This document shows positions 1 through 10,970 of a DNA stretch of 64,000 nt, one piece after another. The first letter of the stretch is position 1; each line of letters opens with the position of its first letter. The DNA is taken from the NCBI GenBank assembly GCA_036768485.1, contig JAVLUZ010000075.1, positions 1 to 64,000 of the forward strand. Reading direction: 5' to 3'. This DNA is from Mermis nigrescens (Eukaryota > Nematoda > Enoplea > Mermithida > Mermithidae). The translations under genes were made by a program, and so were the position numbers. A model generated the notes under the pieces. It did no database searches, was not told the DNA's origin, and worked only from the letters and a program-made list of their open reading frames with translations.

Positions 1-104
1 TGATAAAACGATATATGACTAAAAGAAACGTCAGCAGCGGGACACGCAGTCACGAACGCGAAAACTTACACGTGCCCCTTCAGATGAACAGAAAAATCAA
101 AAAG

Positions 105-800
105 CATTTAGTTTGCGTTTAAAAAATTTCTAAGCTAGGTGAATTTACAACATCAACTGGAAGTGAATTCCACAGATTCACTATATCTATGACTGAAATC
201 ATACTTGAGGAGATATCTGAACGAGCTACTGGAACAGTCAGTTTAAGGTTATTGACAGAGCGAGTATAGTTGCGATTAAATGCGAAAAACTCGTCACAGA
301 GTAATGTGTGATTTTCCATTAATAATCTACGATAATAAAAGGATAAAGCAAAACGAATACGGCGTATTTCGAGACGTTCTAACGACAGACTTTTTAAACG
401 ATCATTATATGACAAACCACTGTTAAAACCAAAAATACAACGGGTAAACTACGCTGAACTCAGCTCGATACGATCAATATCTCGAATACGATAAGGACTC
501 CAAACGGTACAGCAGTACTCTAAAAGCGGACGAACATATACAACAAAAGCACGAGACAAAATTTTATGATCACGAGAGAAGAATAACTTCAGTATCAGAC
601 TGGATCGCTGAGAAGCTTTTTTTAATCACTTCATGATAGTGCTGCTGAAATTTCAAATTTTGAGACATTAGAACACCTAAATCGCGGACACAGTCAGAAT
701 CAGAAGGTAAAAAGTTGATTTCCAATAAAATATTGATGTTTAGGATTATTATAACCTTGAAAATTTTTAAATTTAAAAAAAACAATTTTTTTTGCATGTT
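105..800 (-). pseudogene. CR1-like non-LTR retrotransposon reverse transcriptase, C-terminal remnant
   Basis: Reading the minus strand from about 800 down to 105, the translation in two frames matches the end of the reverse transcriptase of CR1/L2/Jockey-type elements. A 'DLGVLMSQNLKF' stretch (near 690-640) is followed by 'SRAFVVYVRPLLEYC' (near 550-510), then 'SYNDRLKSLSLERLEIRR' (near 415-360), and finally 'WNSLPVDVVNSPSLEIF' (near 165-119). In the family this order is the post-catalytic thumb region. The catalytic YxDD part is absent, stop codons and at least one frameshift interrupt it, and no 3' tail is clear in the first 100 bases. It is a dead, 5'-truncated copy. The family assignment rests on remembered pattern similarity; CR1 versus Jockey is not settled. 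Confidence 0.75.
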
Positions 801-889
801 CTTTCTGTCTAGATAATGTGAAAATTCAAGTTTCTGCTTAAATGGCGCTTAAGGCTCAGGCTTAGTTTATCTGGAGGTGTTTTCGGCTG

Positions 890-1000
890 CTTAGGTCGAG
901 GTCGCCTCCGCTTAGGTCGAGGTATAGATGCTTAGGTCAACGTATAGATGCTTAGGTCGATGTATAGATGCTCAGGTCGATGTATAGATGCTTAGGGTCG
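890..1000. repeat. 20-bp minisatellite
   Basis: About five tandem units of 20 bp, consensus CTTAGGTCGATGTATAGATG. The first unit is diverged (it ends GTCGCCTCCG) and the last runs out after CTTAGG. The copies differ at only one to three positions, which suggests recent slippage. No coding role is visible. Confidence 0.9.
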
Positions 1001-1808
1001 ACACCTAAGTTGGGTACATGTTATTCTGCATTCCACTGTTTGAACCTTCAAATGGTTGAAACTTCAAGATAATCCAAAAATGCTGTTTGAATCGTATTTA
1101 AGTAGAAATCTTTAAGTGGATGTAAACAATGCTAAAAATAATGAAATTAAAAAAAATTGCTTAAAAATTTGGGCAAAAAATTACAAAAAAATTTTTCTTT
1201 AATCTTGGTTTCCACGTCTCCATAATATCAGGATTATGGATCTATCTTTAGATTTTCATTGACTCCACGGTTGCTAAAGTTTACTCTAAAAATTAATTTT
1301 TATTTTGAAACGTTGCAGAAACTATTTTTGCAAACTGTTCTCGATAACATATTACAAATTAAATCAGGTGAGGATCGCCTTTTTTGCAATGGGGATGTTG
1401 CTGTCAAAGCACAATCCCGCGTTACTCGACTGCTGCATTTCAAATAGCAAATTACCTATCAGAACCCTTTATTATGGGCCGTCCGGAAAACTGACGCAAC
1501 TTTGATGGCCCACAGCCAAAATATAAGTAAGGGGTGTGATCCTGCAAACTAAGATACTTTAGTAGATACTTGAACTTAAATGCTTATGCACTTTTACCAC
1601 GAGATATTACCCTGGGTGCCCGCCTAGATCAAAGCACAAAGGTCTCTATGCGTGATCCGCTGACACCGCACGCGGCTGTCGCGGGGGTACCCCGTAGCAT
1701 TGCCTGTGATTTTTTTGAAACCTTGATAACTTTGTACCTATTTAGATTGCACGAAAACAAAAAATCATCGAATTATATGCGTTGCAGATAAAAAATTTAA
1801 AAAAATTT
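1001..1808. other. No gene recognised
   Basis: AT-rich sequence with short chance reading frames only. A slightly GC-richer patch (about 1600-1700) is open for 73 codons, but I see no motif, no codon pattern and no splice context that would support a gene. Confidence 0.5.
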
Positions 1809-1868
1809 TAAAAATGCTGCAATTGACGCGGCGCGTTAAACGCTGCCACGTCAATTGCAGCATTTTTA
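1809..1868. repeat. Hairpin with perfect 20-bp arms
   Basis: Positions 1809-1828 and 1849-1868 are perfect reverse complements (core TGCTGCAATTGACG / CGTCAATTGCAGCA) around a 20-nt loop that can itself partly pair. The right arm is also the start of the repeat block that recurs 196 bp further on, so the hairpin probably marks a repeat-element end or two abutting copies in opposite orientation. Confidence 0.9.
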
Positions 1869-2185
1869 TCGACAATTTGATCTAGAACTTTACTACGATT
1901 GAAAATCCTTATCTTCTGCACGGATTCGGTTAGTTTTTGTAATGCAAAAATGCGTTTTAGAGAGGTGAAACTACAAAAATTTTTCAGCGCTTCGCGCCGA
2001 ATTGATTTAATTCTTACTTGCTATTGATGTTTAAGCCGGAGCGGCTCCAATTGCAGCATCTTTATCGATAATCTGGACCTAGAACTCCACTACGATTGAA
2101 AATCCTTACCTCCTGCACAGCTTTTGTAATGCAAAATGATTTAGAGAGCTAAAATTTCAAAATTTTCTGGCGCTTCGCGCCATTT
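1852..2185. repeat. Two diverged direct copies of a roughly 170-bp block ending in GCGCTTCGCGCC
   Basis: The segment beginning CAATTGCAGCAT at 1852 recurs at 2048. Both copies continue with TTTATCGA, then 'CTAGAACT' and 'ACTACGATTGAAAATCCTTA', and both end near the near-palindrome GCGCTTCGCGCC (1987-1998 and 2170-2181). The copies are clearly diverged. The same palindrome turns up inside other repeats of this window (see findings). Confidence 0.8.
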
Positions 2186-2215
2186 GATAAATTATAGTTT
2201 TAATTGTCAAAAACG

Positions 2216-4404
2216 ACTTCAGAATTGGCTAAAATGCTTTACTGAAGGAAGGAAATTCAAGTTTCAACATAAATAACGTACCTATACTGATCGTGATATT
2301 TCTTGTAGAGCGCGAAATTTGTAAACAAAAAGTGCATCAAACACCGCTATTGCATGTGTACATAAAATTTTCTACTTAAAAAACACTGATTCTTCAACAC
2401 AGGCGCTCTATTTTAAACGTTTTTAGACCTCCCAAAAAACGTGGAAAAAAGTCGGAAAAAGTGGAAAAAAATTTTGGGTTCGGTCGGTAATGTCAACCAA
2501 ATCGCTGGGAAAAACACGGTGGTTAAGACCTAAGTGTTAAGTTACAACTATATCCAAATAAGTTTCGTGCTTCCGTAGTAAATCATTCATTCATTCATTC
2601 ATTTATTCACTTAATATCACGAAGTGCAGAAATACATAGCTTTACACACCGTCTAATTGTTTTTATCAGTTTCATAGACGTTTGCAAAGCGCCTATAAAC
2701 ATTTTTTTGATATATTTCAAAACGTAAGGATTTGCTTGCTACTGAAGTACATACAATTAGTAATAAGTATTATTTATTTTTCCAAAGACATTGCAAACAG
2801 GCTTTTTCAAATTTTTGATGATGTAAGTGCAACTGATAATTGGCAGTCCACTGTTTTAAGCACAAAAACTGTTTTTTCGAATAATGTGTATTGTAAACAA
2901 TGCGACTCGCTTAGGCCTTTGAGCAGTATATCCTGATAAAGATCAGGGAATCTGTTATTGAATGTTTGTCAGCCGTTGATGTTGAATAAAATGTTATACT
3001 TTGTGGTGCAGCATTAGTCTTCCATTATTTTTGCATCTGCCTGTATAATGCAGATACGCTCCATGAGCTTTTTGTGAGAGAATTAATGTTCATCATTTAG
3101 CCTTGAGTGTCCTAGGATTAACAGGCAAGAGATCAGAATAAAATAGTTGGGTGAACCAAGAGTAAAATTGGCCTCGAGCATGTGCTTGATATGCATGTGT
3201 ACATACAATTGTAGATCTGCTGTACAACCTTTCCTGCAAAATATGAGCCAGGAGAATTTTTCAGGAGAATCAAAATATTTTCAGAATTGCAGAATTTTTC
3301 CCCAATTGCACTTCTAGCGCAGGAGAATCTGAATTTTGGGACTCCGGGCAACACTGCTAAGTCCGCATGGTTTCTCCCGCTTTCTCTCGTGGCTCTGGCT
3401 TTGGTTATCTATGCTTTTCATGGTTTCACCGTGTCTCCCAGGTTCCGGGTTTGGTTGCCTATGCTAATCGTGGTTTCTCGCGTTTCTACTCAGGCTCCGG
3501 GTTTGGAATCAGTATGTAACCTACTTTTTAGCATTGCAATTTCTGAACTTGTATTGAGAAATACTAAAAATTGTTACAGAAGTACGTTTTTATTGTGGTT
3601 TTTTTGCAAAGAAATGTGTAGATAGGGGACGACAACAGATTGAGAAAATTTTACTTCATGAATCGCGCTTTTGGTTCCAAAATCTACTAAAAAGCTATGC
3701 CGGGTGGACGGAGTTCACCGTGTTGGCCTTTCAGGGTAATTGAACAAAATGATTTGTCGTTTTTCAATTCAAATTTATCAGCTTATGATGCGCAACTTCA
3801 GACTGCAGGCCGCAGAATATACTTCTAGTTTTGATTTGCTTAGAGAAATTATGATTTTTAGCAGATTGTTATGATTTTTTCGCTCACACAGGTGACTCTG
3901 TCTTTAGTACACTTCCTTTTATACCTCTAATAATCCGCAATTCCAAGTACATATATTCGTCCTTTTTAAATCGCGAAAAAAGCAGGAAATTTGGGAAGAC
4001 ATTTGAATATGAAATTCGGGGTCTTTTGAATTCTGGGAGCCCATACTCCACCAACTGATGTTTATGGGCTAACACAAATTTTATTTATGACAGCGAAGGC
4101 ATAAATTAGCGATTAAGGAGATGAATGCAACGAACACATTCGGATGCGCAATGAAATAAATTAAAGAAATTTAAGATGTACCAATAAAGAATCAAGACTG
4201 CGTAGATAATAAAAAAACAGCCCAGCTGATGTCGAACCTTTATACACACACGTTTGTACATTAATCATGGCATAGAGGAGCAATGTCAGAATCTAAAGCC
4301 AGCGAAATAGCGGCGTTCAGCAACTAATATCTAACTAATCACAATATGCGTATATCATATTTGGGCAGTTCGCGAAAAAATAATTTGTATGTACAGGAAG
4401 GAAC
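2216..4404. other. No gene recognised; short simple repeat inside
   Basis: AT-rich non-coding sequence. It contains a short (CATT)n run at about 2584-2604. Reading frames around 3130-3625 are short, overlap one another on both strands and show no domain. I see no intact element ends here. Confidence 0.5.
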
Positions 4405-4660
4405 CACACCTGGGCGTGAGGGGTTTTGTATGCACCAACCCCCGAGAAACCAAAATACTCCCCCCAGAAATCAAAACTCCCCATGAATTCAATTCTTGAG
4501 AATTTTTCGTTTTTCGCAAATTTTTTGATGCCAATGGATAGTGCTCGATAAGCTACGTCGAAAAACGGTGTTTTTTCGCCATACCACCATTTTTAAGGCC
4601 ATTTTTCGACCTTCAAAAAATCTTGCACCCCCCTAGAATTTTCTTGCTGCCCCACGTATA
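4405..4660 (-). mobile_element. Family 1 hAT-like MITE, minus orientation
   Basis: Starts with CACACCTGGGC and ends with CCCACGTATA, the reverse of the family ends. The internal blocks (TTGATGCCAATGGATAGTGC, the 'CCATACCACCATTTTTAAGG' block, then TTCTTGCTGCC) place it in subtype A, whose left end reads GCAGCAAGAAAATTC. Flanking 8-mers GAAGGAAC and GGAGGAAT are only a weak target duplication, so this is an older copy. Confidence 0.8.
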
Positions 4661-6033
4661 GGAGGAATCCGTCGTATCATTAATAAGAGAATCTACTGAT
4701 ATAGGTACCTTAAAAGATTTAAGCGACAGACAGAACTATCTCATAACCTTCGCCCCATATTCACACAAATTTTGCAAGAGTCAAGTTAAACCATACATGG
4801 GCAGGAACCATATTCGGGGGTCTGATGGAGCGAAATCGCGCCAACGATTTAATTCTCGGCTAGGAAGGCGCGGACTCGGTGCGGGAGGGGGGGCGGAGCC
4901 GGCGCCTAAAAAAACATTTGGGCTAATATAGAATATACATGCTGACTTTTTGACAATTTCAGCTTTTTATAATGATTTTCAGACTTGTCGTATTCTTGTC
5001 GCTCTTAATTCCTACTTTTACGTCAGAAGAATAGCTTTCATATAGAACAAGGATTTTGTGCTTCGTGTTTTGATGTCTACAGTAAGCAAATAAGTAAGTG
5101 CACATCAATTTAAGCAGTTTTATCTAATATGTTAGCGTAAATTCTAAAAGTTTCAGGGCTTCAATATTGTTTTGATTGCATTTTATTCAAGTCCAAGCAT
5201 TTACGACGTTCACAAAATATGGAACGGAGCTCTTGCATTTCCCCCGACTCTTTATGCAGATTTTAGCACTAATGCGAGTGTTCCATAGAAAACTTTCTAA
5301 AATTTTGTATTTGTTCAGTATTTCGCATAAAAAATGATCCTGCCTATATCAAAAAGACGATAAAGACCGCGACTTTAAGCATGATGAATAGATTTTTAGA
5401 ACAATTTTTGACACTATTGGGCAAGTTCACAGTTTGGTCTCTGTCGAAAACCGTGCATCTGCTAGTAGGGATACAGAATTCTGAAGGTATTTCAGATTCT
5501 CGTGGGTCCAGCCCCCAGACCCTCACCGACACCCATGCGTGAGTTCAACACTTCCGTAGAATTCGTCAGGACCAAACACGGATGCGTGCGTATGGTTTTC
5601 TGCCCTAAAATCTGAAAAAATTATCTTGAATACACTTTCACTATATTTTTTGAAGGATAATTCAGAGAATTCCAGGTTTTAAATTTTTATTATCATTTTT
5701 CACGATTTTTATGTTAATGTAATGCAATCCCAACCGGAAATGTAGGAAAAGTTAAGCTTTTTTTGTTAGTCTGCCAATTTTTTGAACCCGTTTGGTCATT
5801 TTCGGAATTCAATACTTTGCATGCTCAGAACCAGACTTAATTTCGGCCGAATTTCCGGAATGCGTAAACAATATATGCAGCAGTAAATCGCAAAACAACA
5901 ATTTCGTTCCACCATCAAGAAAATATACAAGACGAAATGCAGAGACCGATTTGTCTTCCTGAAAAAAACTTAGTCTATGTCCCATAAACATTTTGGCGGA
6001 AATCATAAAATCTCTTATAGCACGGGTACTGGG
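4661..6033. other. No gene recognised
   Basis: Mixed AT-rich sequence with one GC-rich patch (about 4840-4910) that resembles repeat debris more than coding sequence. No long frame, splice pair or motif stands out on either strand. Confidence 0.5.
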
Positions 6034-6308
6034 CATAGGTTGGCAGCACCGAAATTCCTAAAGGGAGGGAGGGGGGTGAAAAATTTTTCAAAGGTCAAAA
6101 AATGGTCTGAAAAAAAAAAGTAGTCGTATGGCGAAAAAACACCATTTTCGACGTTTCTCATCGAGCACTATCAAATGGCATCAAAAAATCGCTAAAAAGC
6201 AAAAAAAAATTTCATGATTTGAATTCTGAGGGGTATTTTGATTTCTGCGTGGGGGTATTTCAACTTCTTGGGGGTGCATACCCCCCAAACCCCCAACGCC
6301 CATGTGTG
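6034..6308 (+). mobile_element. Family 1 hAT-like MITE, subtype B
   Basis: Begins CATAGGTTGGCAGCACC and ends GCCCATGTGTG. Flanking 8-mers are GTACTGGG and GTTCTGGG (7 of 8). Subtype B is recognised by GCAGCACCAAAATTC near the left end, 'AAAGTGGTCGTATGGCGAAA' in the middle and TCGCTAAAAA before the G-rich right part. It lies downstream of the 3' end of the PPP1R3-like gene. Confidence 0.85.
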
Positions 6309-7036
6309 GTTCTGGGACTGAGCCAGGATCAAATAGGACACTTCCCCTTCAAGCATAATTCGATTTTCTTGTTATTTTTATATTCCAAGGGCAAAAGCAC
6401 GGCGTGACAATGTATTTACCAGGATCAGCCTTAGATTACCATATTTCCGGTTAAGACAGGATTAAGCTCGGACAGTGATAAATTTAGACATTTTCAATTT
6501 CAGCTTCGTTTGCTACATCATAGGCCATAGGTTTAAGTCTGGCTTAAGCCTGAACACTTTCAAGATGGTTTAAGCAAGAGTTTAAACTTAGCATTTTGAA
6601 ACACTTAATATCCAAGCTTAGCTTAAGCCTGAATATATGGAAATAGGACTCAAAACAACCGTTTTCGACAAAAATACTCTTTTGTAATCGCCACATTTTC
6701 AATGCTGCCCTGCCCAACAAACCAAGCATAAAATATCCTAGCCGACCGAGCATGGATTATTGCTTCAGCAAAGCGCCGACGTATGCTATAAAAAATGTGT
6801 TCATATCACATGTATATACGCGAGGGAGAAGGTTAGAGCATTCAGAGCTAAAAAAATTCAATTATTCACATGAACCAAACCACTATATCGAATCGAGTCT
6901 ATGTAGATTTATCCCGTTTTTTATCCATTAGATATAAAAAATAGTTACTTTTTCGCTTACAACGTTTCGGCCCTTTCCTGGCCTTTGCTTTAACCCCCAA
7001 CGCCTAAAGTCCTACCCAAATACATGGGCTTGGGGG

Positions 7037-7314
7037 CATACGTGGGCAGACCCCAAATTTCTGGGGGGGGGGAGGTGCGAGATTTTTCAAAGGTCAAAAA
7101 ATGGCTTTAAAAATGGTGGTATGGCGAAAAACCACCATTTTTCAACGTTTCTCATCGAGCGCTATCCATTGGCATCAAAAATTGCGAAAAAATTAAAAAA
7201 ATATCTTCAAAAATTGAATGCGGGGGGTTATTTTGATTTCGGGGGTTATTCTGATTTCTGGGGAGGGTATTTGGTTTCTCGGGGGGAAGGTACACCCCCG
7301 CACGCCCAGGTGTG
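7037..7314 (+). mobile_element. Family 1 hAT-like MITE with perfect 8-bp TSD
   Basis: CATACGTGGGCAG to GCCCAGGTGTG, flanked on both sides by CTTGGGGG (7029-7036 and 7315-7322), a perfect 8-bp target site duplication. The body is subtype-A-like (GGTGGTATGGCG, TTGCGAAAAAA). A family 3 element starts 26 bp further on. Confidence 0.9.
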
Positions 7315-7339
7315 CTTGGGGGTCTGGGCAGGTCTGGAC

Positions 7340-7630
7340 TATAGAGGCATAGCATGACCAATCTCGGGGAAAGGATCAGCCTGCCTGGGGAGGGGGTCAG
7401 GGATTGAGATTTTACGGCCAAAAATGAATGCAATGACTGTCGTAAGCGCTAAAATGGCGTTAGCGCTAAATGTAAAGCTACTTTATTACAAAGTTTCTAG
7501 TCAAATCACTTCTGAAGAAAATTTTCAATTTTTATCCATTTTCATTTTGCCTCATTATTCCGAGAAAATTCTCCATTTTTCTATCCTGAGAGTTTAGACA
7601 CCTCCTAAACCCACCCCGCATGCATGTCTG
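7340..7630 (+). mobile_element. Family 3 hAT-like MITE
   Basis: A second short-element family: left end like CATAGATGCACAGCATGGC (first base lost here), inside 'AAGCGCTAAAA', 'TTATTACA-AGTTTC', 'TGAAGAAAATTTTCA', 'TCCATTTTTC', and a right end GCATGTCTG. Flanking 8-mers GTCTGGAC and GTCTGCAC differ at one position, consistent with a hAT-type target duplication. Other members lie at 14249, 14964-15241, about 15260-15493 (inverted) and about 28827-29215. Confidence 0.7.
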
Positions 7631-7944
7631 GTCTGCACCCTTTTCAGAAACTGGCAGACCCTCTCACAAAATCGATAGACTCTCAGAATTGAATATTTGG
7701 AGCTGTTTTTGGCGATTTTACCCATCGGACTCTCCGAATTAGGCTAATGCCCGCCTGTGGTCGTGCCCATGTGCGGCAACACAAATAAGAACAAATAAAT
7801 CTTTCATCCGCAATGGTCCCTTGTCCTGGGTGTTAGCAATGCATTAAGCCCGTAATACTCCCCGATTTCGTAATTTCCATAGACTAAATTTCAAACGACA
7901 ATCGAATAATCCAAAACCCGTTTGATCGACGTTTCTAAAGTTAT

Positions 7945-8621
7945 TCACCAATACGGCCCCTCGCTGTCCAAATGTTTGAAGGACGAAAATTCCGACCAAT
8001 TGTCCAACGTCAATTCGAACGCGTCCGTGGACGATTTGCGACGACCGCGGGCGAATTCCGACATCAATTTATCGTGTGTCATCAATCGAGGCGATTCGCA
8101 AGTCGGGTCGTCGTTGGCACTCTTCTCCTTCGCGCTATTACTGTAGCCGCTATTGACCAATCGATAATTGCGACCGTCCGGGCCGTTGTCCCAATATTCG
8201 GCGCCGTTGACACGAAAACAGACGCAAAATTCGACAACAGAGGTTTTTGGGAGTGGCTGGCACGCCGGCAAATCGATGCTAAATTTGAACGTATCGTAGG
8301 CGCTCGAAGTCGGCGTCGCCGGCGTTTTTCGCCCCAACGGCGGCGCGTATTCGCAGTCGGCGTCGGCCATATTCGCCCAATCGTCCGCCGTGTATCGCAC
8401 GAATACTCGTTTGTCGGGCGCCAAATTTTTCACTTTGATCGTGCCGGTCAACGAGCGGCAATCCTTTTTGAGCAAGACGTTTTCCAGGGCGACGTTTCGT
8501 TCGTCGATCCTTTGCCGAAATTTCAAATAATCGCTCGCCGGCTGGCTGAAGTTCAAGCACCAATGTTCAATCTGTTGATCTTGCGGCGAACGATTGCAAT
8601 AATCCGACGAATCTTGAGCAG
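7945..8621 (-). CDS. PPP1R3: PP1 glycogen-targeting subunit (PPP1R3-type), exon 2 with CBM21 domain
   Basis: This exon encodes residues 201-425 of a 425-residue protein, read from 8621 down to the TGA at 7947-7945. It carries the CBM21 carbohydrate-binding module (about residues 224-355): a 'LNFSQPASDYLKFRQR' start, a 'VALENVLLK' strand, and the glycogen-contact motif 'YWDNGPDGRNYRL' near residues 343-355. In this family CBM21 anchors protein phosphatase 1 to glycogen, so that glycogen synthase is activated. The acceptor is a strong polypyrimidine run ending TTTTTTGTCCAG; using it makes codon 201 (A+CT) complete across the junction with exon 1. An in-frame TAA lies just upstream of the acceptor region (8656-8658), so coding cannot extend further. 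The exon is distinctly GC-richer than its surroundings and has no internal stop, as expected of a gene under selection. Subtype (3B, 3C, 3D or an invertebrate form) is not decided. Confidence 0.92.
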
Positions 8622-8707
8622 CTGGACAAAAAAGGAGGGCGAAATAACTGGAAAATTAAACTGCACGATTTCGTATTCAAAAAAGATTTTAGTGATGGGG
8701 GTGAGTG

Positions 8708-8927
8708 CATACGTGGGCAGCAAGAAAATTCTGGGAGGGGGGCGGTGCAAGATTTTTTGAAGGTAAAAAATTGGCCTTAAAAATGGTGGTATGGCGATAA
8801 AAACACAATTTTTGCCGTTACTCATCAAGCACTATCCATTGGCATCAAAAAATTGCGAAAAAAACAAAAAAGTTTCAAAATTGAATTCGGAGTATTTGAT
8901 TTCTGGGAGGGGTTATTTTGGTTTCTG
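8708..8927 (+). mobile_element. Family 1 MITE, right end missing, yet flanked by an 8-bp direct repeat
   Basis: Begins with the normal subtype A left end (CATACGTGGGCAGCAAG) and keeps the middle, but stops in the G-rich part ('GGTTTCTG') with no GCCCA-N2-TGTG end. The 8-mer GGTGAGTG precedes it (8700-8707) and follows it (8928-8935). It lies 87 bp inside the intron from the acceptor of the CBM21 exon. Confidence 0.75.
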
Positions 8928-8935
8928 GGTGAGTG

Positions 8936-9730
8936 TTCGCGCACGGAAGCGAAGTAGCGTGGCCGGTCCTTTGGGTAGGACGAAGATTTCGAAGTTGTAT
9001 ATATCAACAAGTACATGTGGATAGGCAATAATAATGGCGTTTTTGAGCTTTTCTTCCTCAGCGAGATCTACACATTGAAGGAGAAGAAGGGATTCGTAAA
9101 ATTCAACTCGATTTCAATTATATTGAGCCGCGTTAAAAACAAATAAATAAGGCGCGACGCACCAAAAAAAGACGGTCTTATTATTTGAAAAATTTGTGCT
9201 AAAATCCATTCTAACGGTCTTTCAGATACCTACGCCTCAATAATTTTTTATTCTCTCCTCAGGGAAAGCCTTGTAAAAAGTAATCAAACTATTAGAATTT
9301 TGGGAGGGAGGCTGTTCGCTCCCCTTGCCACATGCGGAAGCAGAGGTATACTTCGACAGAGGGCACGTTAAGGCCACACTGGGCTAAAAGCTTTTGAACG
9401 AGAACTGCAATCAGGGTTGTAGACACACGTGAGCGCGATGGGTTTGACCCCACAGAATCCGGTTGACCCCACAAATCATTAGACCACCCGAATTGAATGT
9501 TTGGCATGTTTTTTGGAATTTTTGTCTGTTTTGAACCACACAGACCCTCCAGAATCTGGCTGCGGCCCATGTACGTTGCACAGATTTTGACGGATCCGCA
9601 AAATTCAAAATATCGACCCTATGCCAGAATGAAATTTTGCAATGTCTGTTTCATGATTTCTTGACTCATCAGATCCCTCCCATTCGAATGCTGCCCCTGG
9701 CTTGTACCCTAAAGAACCCCGCATACCCAA
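8936..9730. other. Intronic sequence without recognised features
   Basis: Intron sequence between two MITEs. Short open stretches (for example 9292-9608 minus) have no domain, no codon pattern and repeat-like composition. Nothing supported here. Confidence 0.5.
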
Positions 9731-9980
9731 CTTAGGTGGGCGGCAGTCGGCACCAAAGTTTTGAGGGAAGAGGGCAAGATCTTTTCAAAGGTCAAAAAAT
9801 GGGCTCATAATAGTGGTATGGCGAAAGAACACCATTTTTCAACGTTTCTCATCGAGCACTATCCGTTGGCATCAAAAAATTGCGGAAAAAACAAAAAAAT
9901 ATTTCATAAATTGAATTCTGGGGAGGGGTGTTTTTGGTTTCTGGGGTGTGCATACCCCGAACCGCCTACGCCCAGGTATG
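9731..9980 (+). mobile_element. Family 1 hAT-like MITE
   Basis: Left end CTTAGGTGGGCGGCAG (diverged), right end GCCCAGGTATG, flanked by ATACCCAA and ATACCCAC (7 of 8). The middle contains the family signature 'GGTATGGCGAAAGAACACC' and 'CATCGAGCACTATCCGTTGG'. Confidence 0.82.
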
Positions 9981-10813
9981 ATACCCACCCCTAAATTCCA
10001 TTTTTGAGAACATTTTTACTTTTTCCGCGATTTTTCAATACCTATAGATTTTTTACCTTTGAAAATTTTTGGGTCGTTCGATCCTTAGAATTTCCGAACC
10101 CTTGTACGAGACTCACCTTGAACCTGGCGAAACATCACGAAATTGGCAGACTTTAGATATCTAGCTTTTGAAAATCTTTCTATTTTCATATTTTTTTGAG
10201 TTAACGAATAGAACTTGTCGAGAAAAATTGAAAATTATTTTTGTAAAACAAGATTTTAGACTTTTTGGCCTTTTTTACCTAACTTTTCAACCCATTAGTA
10301 TTCTAGCCCCGCGCGCATGCGTTTGTATTGACCAGAACTTGGAAGCGTCTGCAAAATAGGCTTGCCTATGATTTATGGGCGTAGTGCGGTTTAGAAATCA
10401 GGGTTTTTGAGTCATACATGGAAACGTCTAAAGTGCACGAGGCAACGAAACATGTTAACAGCCGACAGAACGCCGAAAACTTGATGCTAAGGCTTATTCT
10501 TTGACGTTTTTAATCGAGCTATTTTTTATTGACACGAAAAACCACGAAAAGCAATCCATCCAGGAATCCCGGATTCTATGGTCATTGAAATGCTGGAGAT
10601 CAACATTCGACATGCCCATATGTGACTAGGACAATTAGCCTTTTACAGCTAAAACAGCCATAAAAATAGGTGTAAATATAAAACATATCGTCCACCTTAA
10701 TTCACTATTCTTGGTGAACTTAAGCACTTTCACAGAGTTATCAATTTTTTGTCCTCAACTTTGCATTATTTTCGACAGAAAATTTTTGCGTTTGCCCTTG
10801 CGGAAGTCTATAC

Positions 10814-10970
10814 CATACACAGGCAGCAGCCGAATTAAAGGAGCGGGCCGGGTGGTGTAAAACCGGCAAAAATGTCGAAAATTCAATTTAGGGAAGTCTA
10901 TCGATTTTTGGGAGTCTACAGCATTCTAAGGGGAATCCCTCCCTCCTCAAAGCCTCCATGCCCATTTGTG
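10814..10970 (+). mobile_element. Short relative of family 1 with different interior
   Basis: The ends CATACACAGGCAGC and GCCCATTTGTG match the family 1 termini, but the 157-bp interior differs ('GTCGAAAATTCAATTTAGGG', 'TCTATCGATTTTTGGGAGTC'). Flanking 8-mers GTCTATAC and ATCTAGTT agree at only five positions. It may be an old, internally different member mobilised through the same ends. Confidence 0.5.

Noticed and set aside
3287..3625. 112-codon plus-strand frame
   Set aside because: Overlaps an opposite-strand frame, contains imperfect internal repeats (GTTTCTC.. / CTCCGGGTTTGG) and no recognised motif.
7972..8760. Long plus-strand open frame (262 codons) opposite the CBM21 exon
   Set aside because: It is the antisense shadow of the PPP1R3 exon: Arg-rich, without a recognised domain, and it runs on into the neighbouring MITE.
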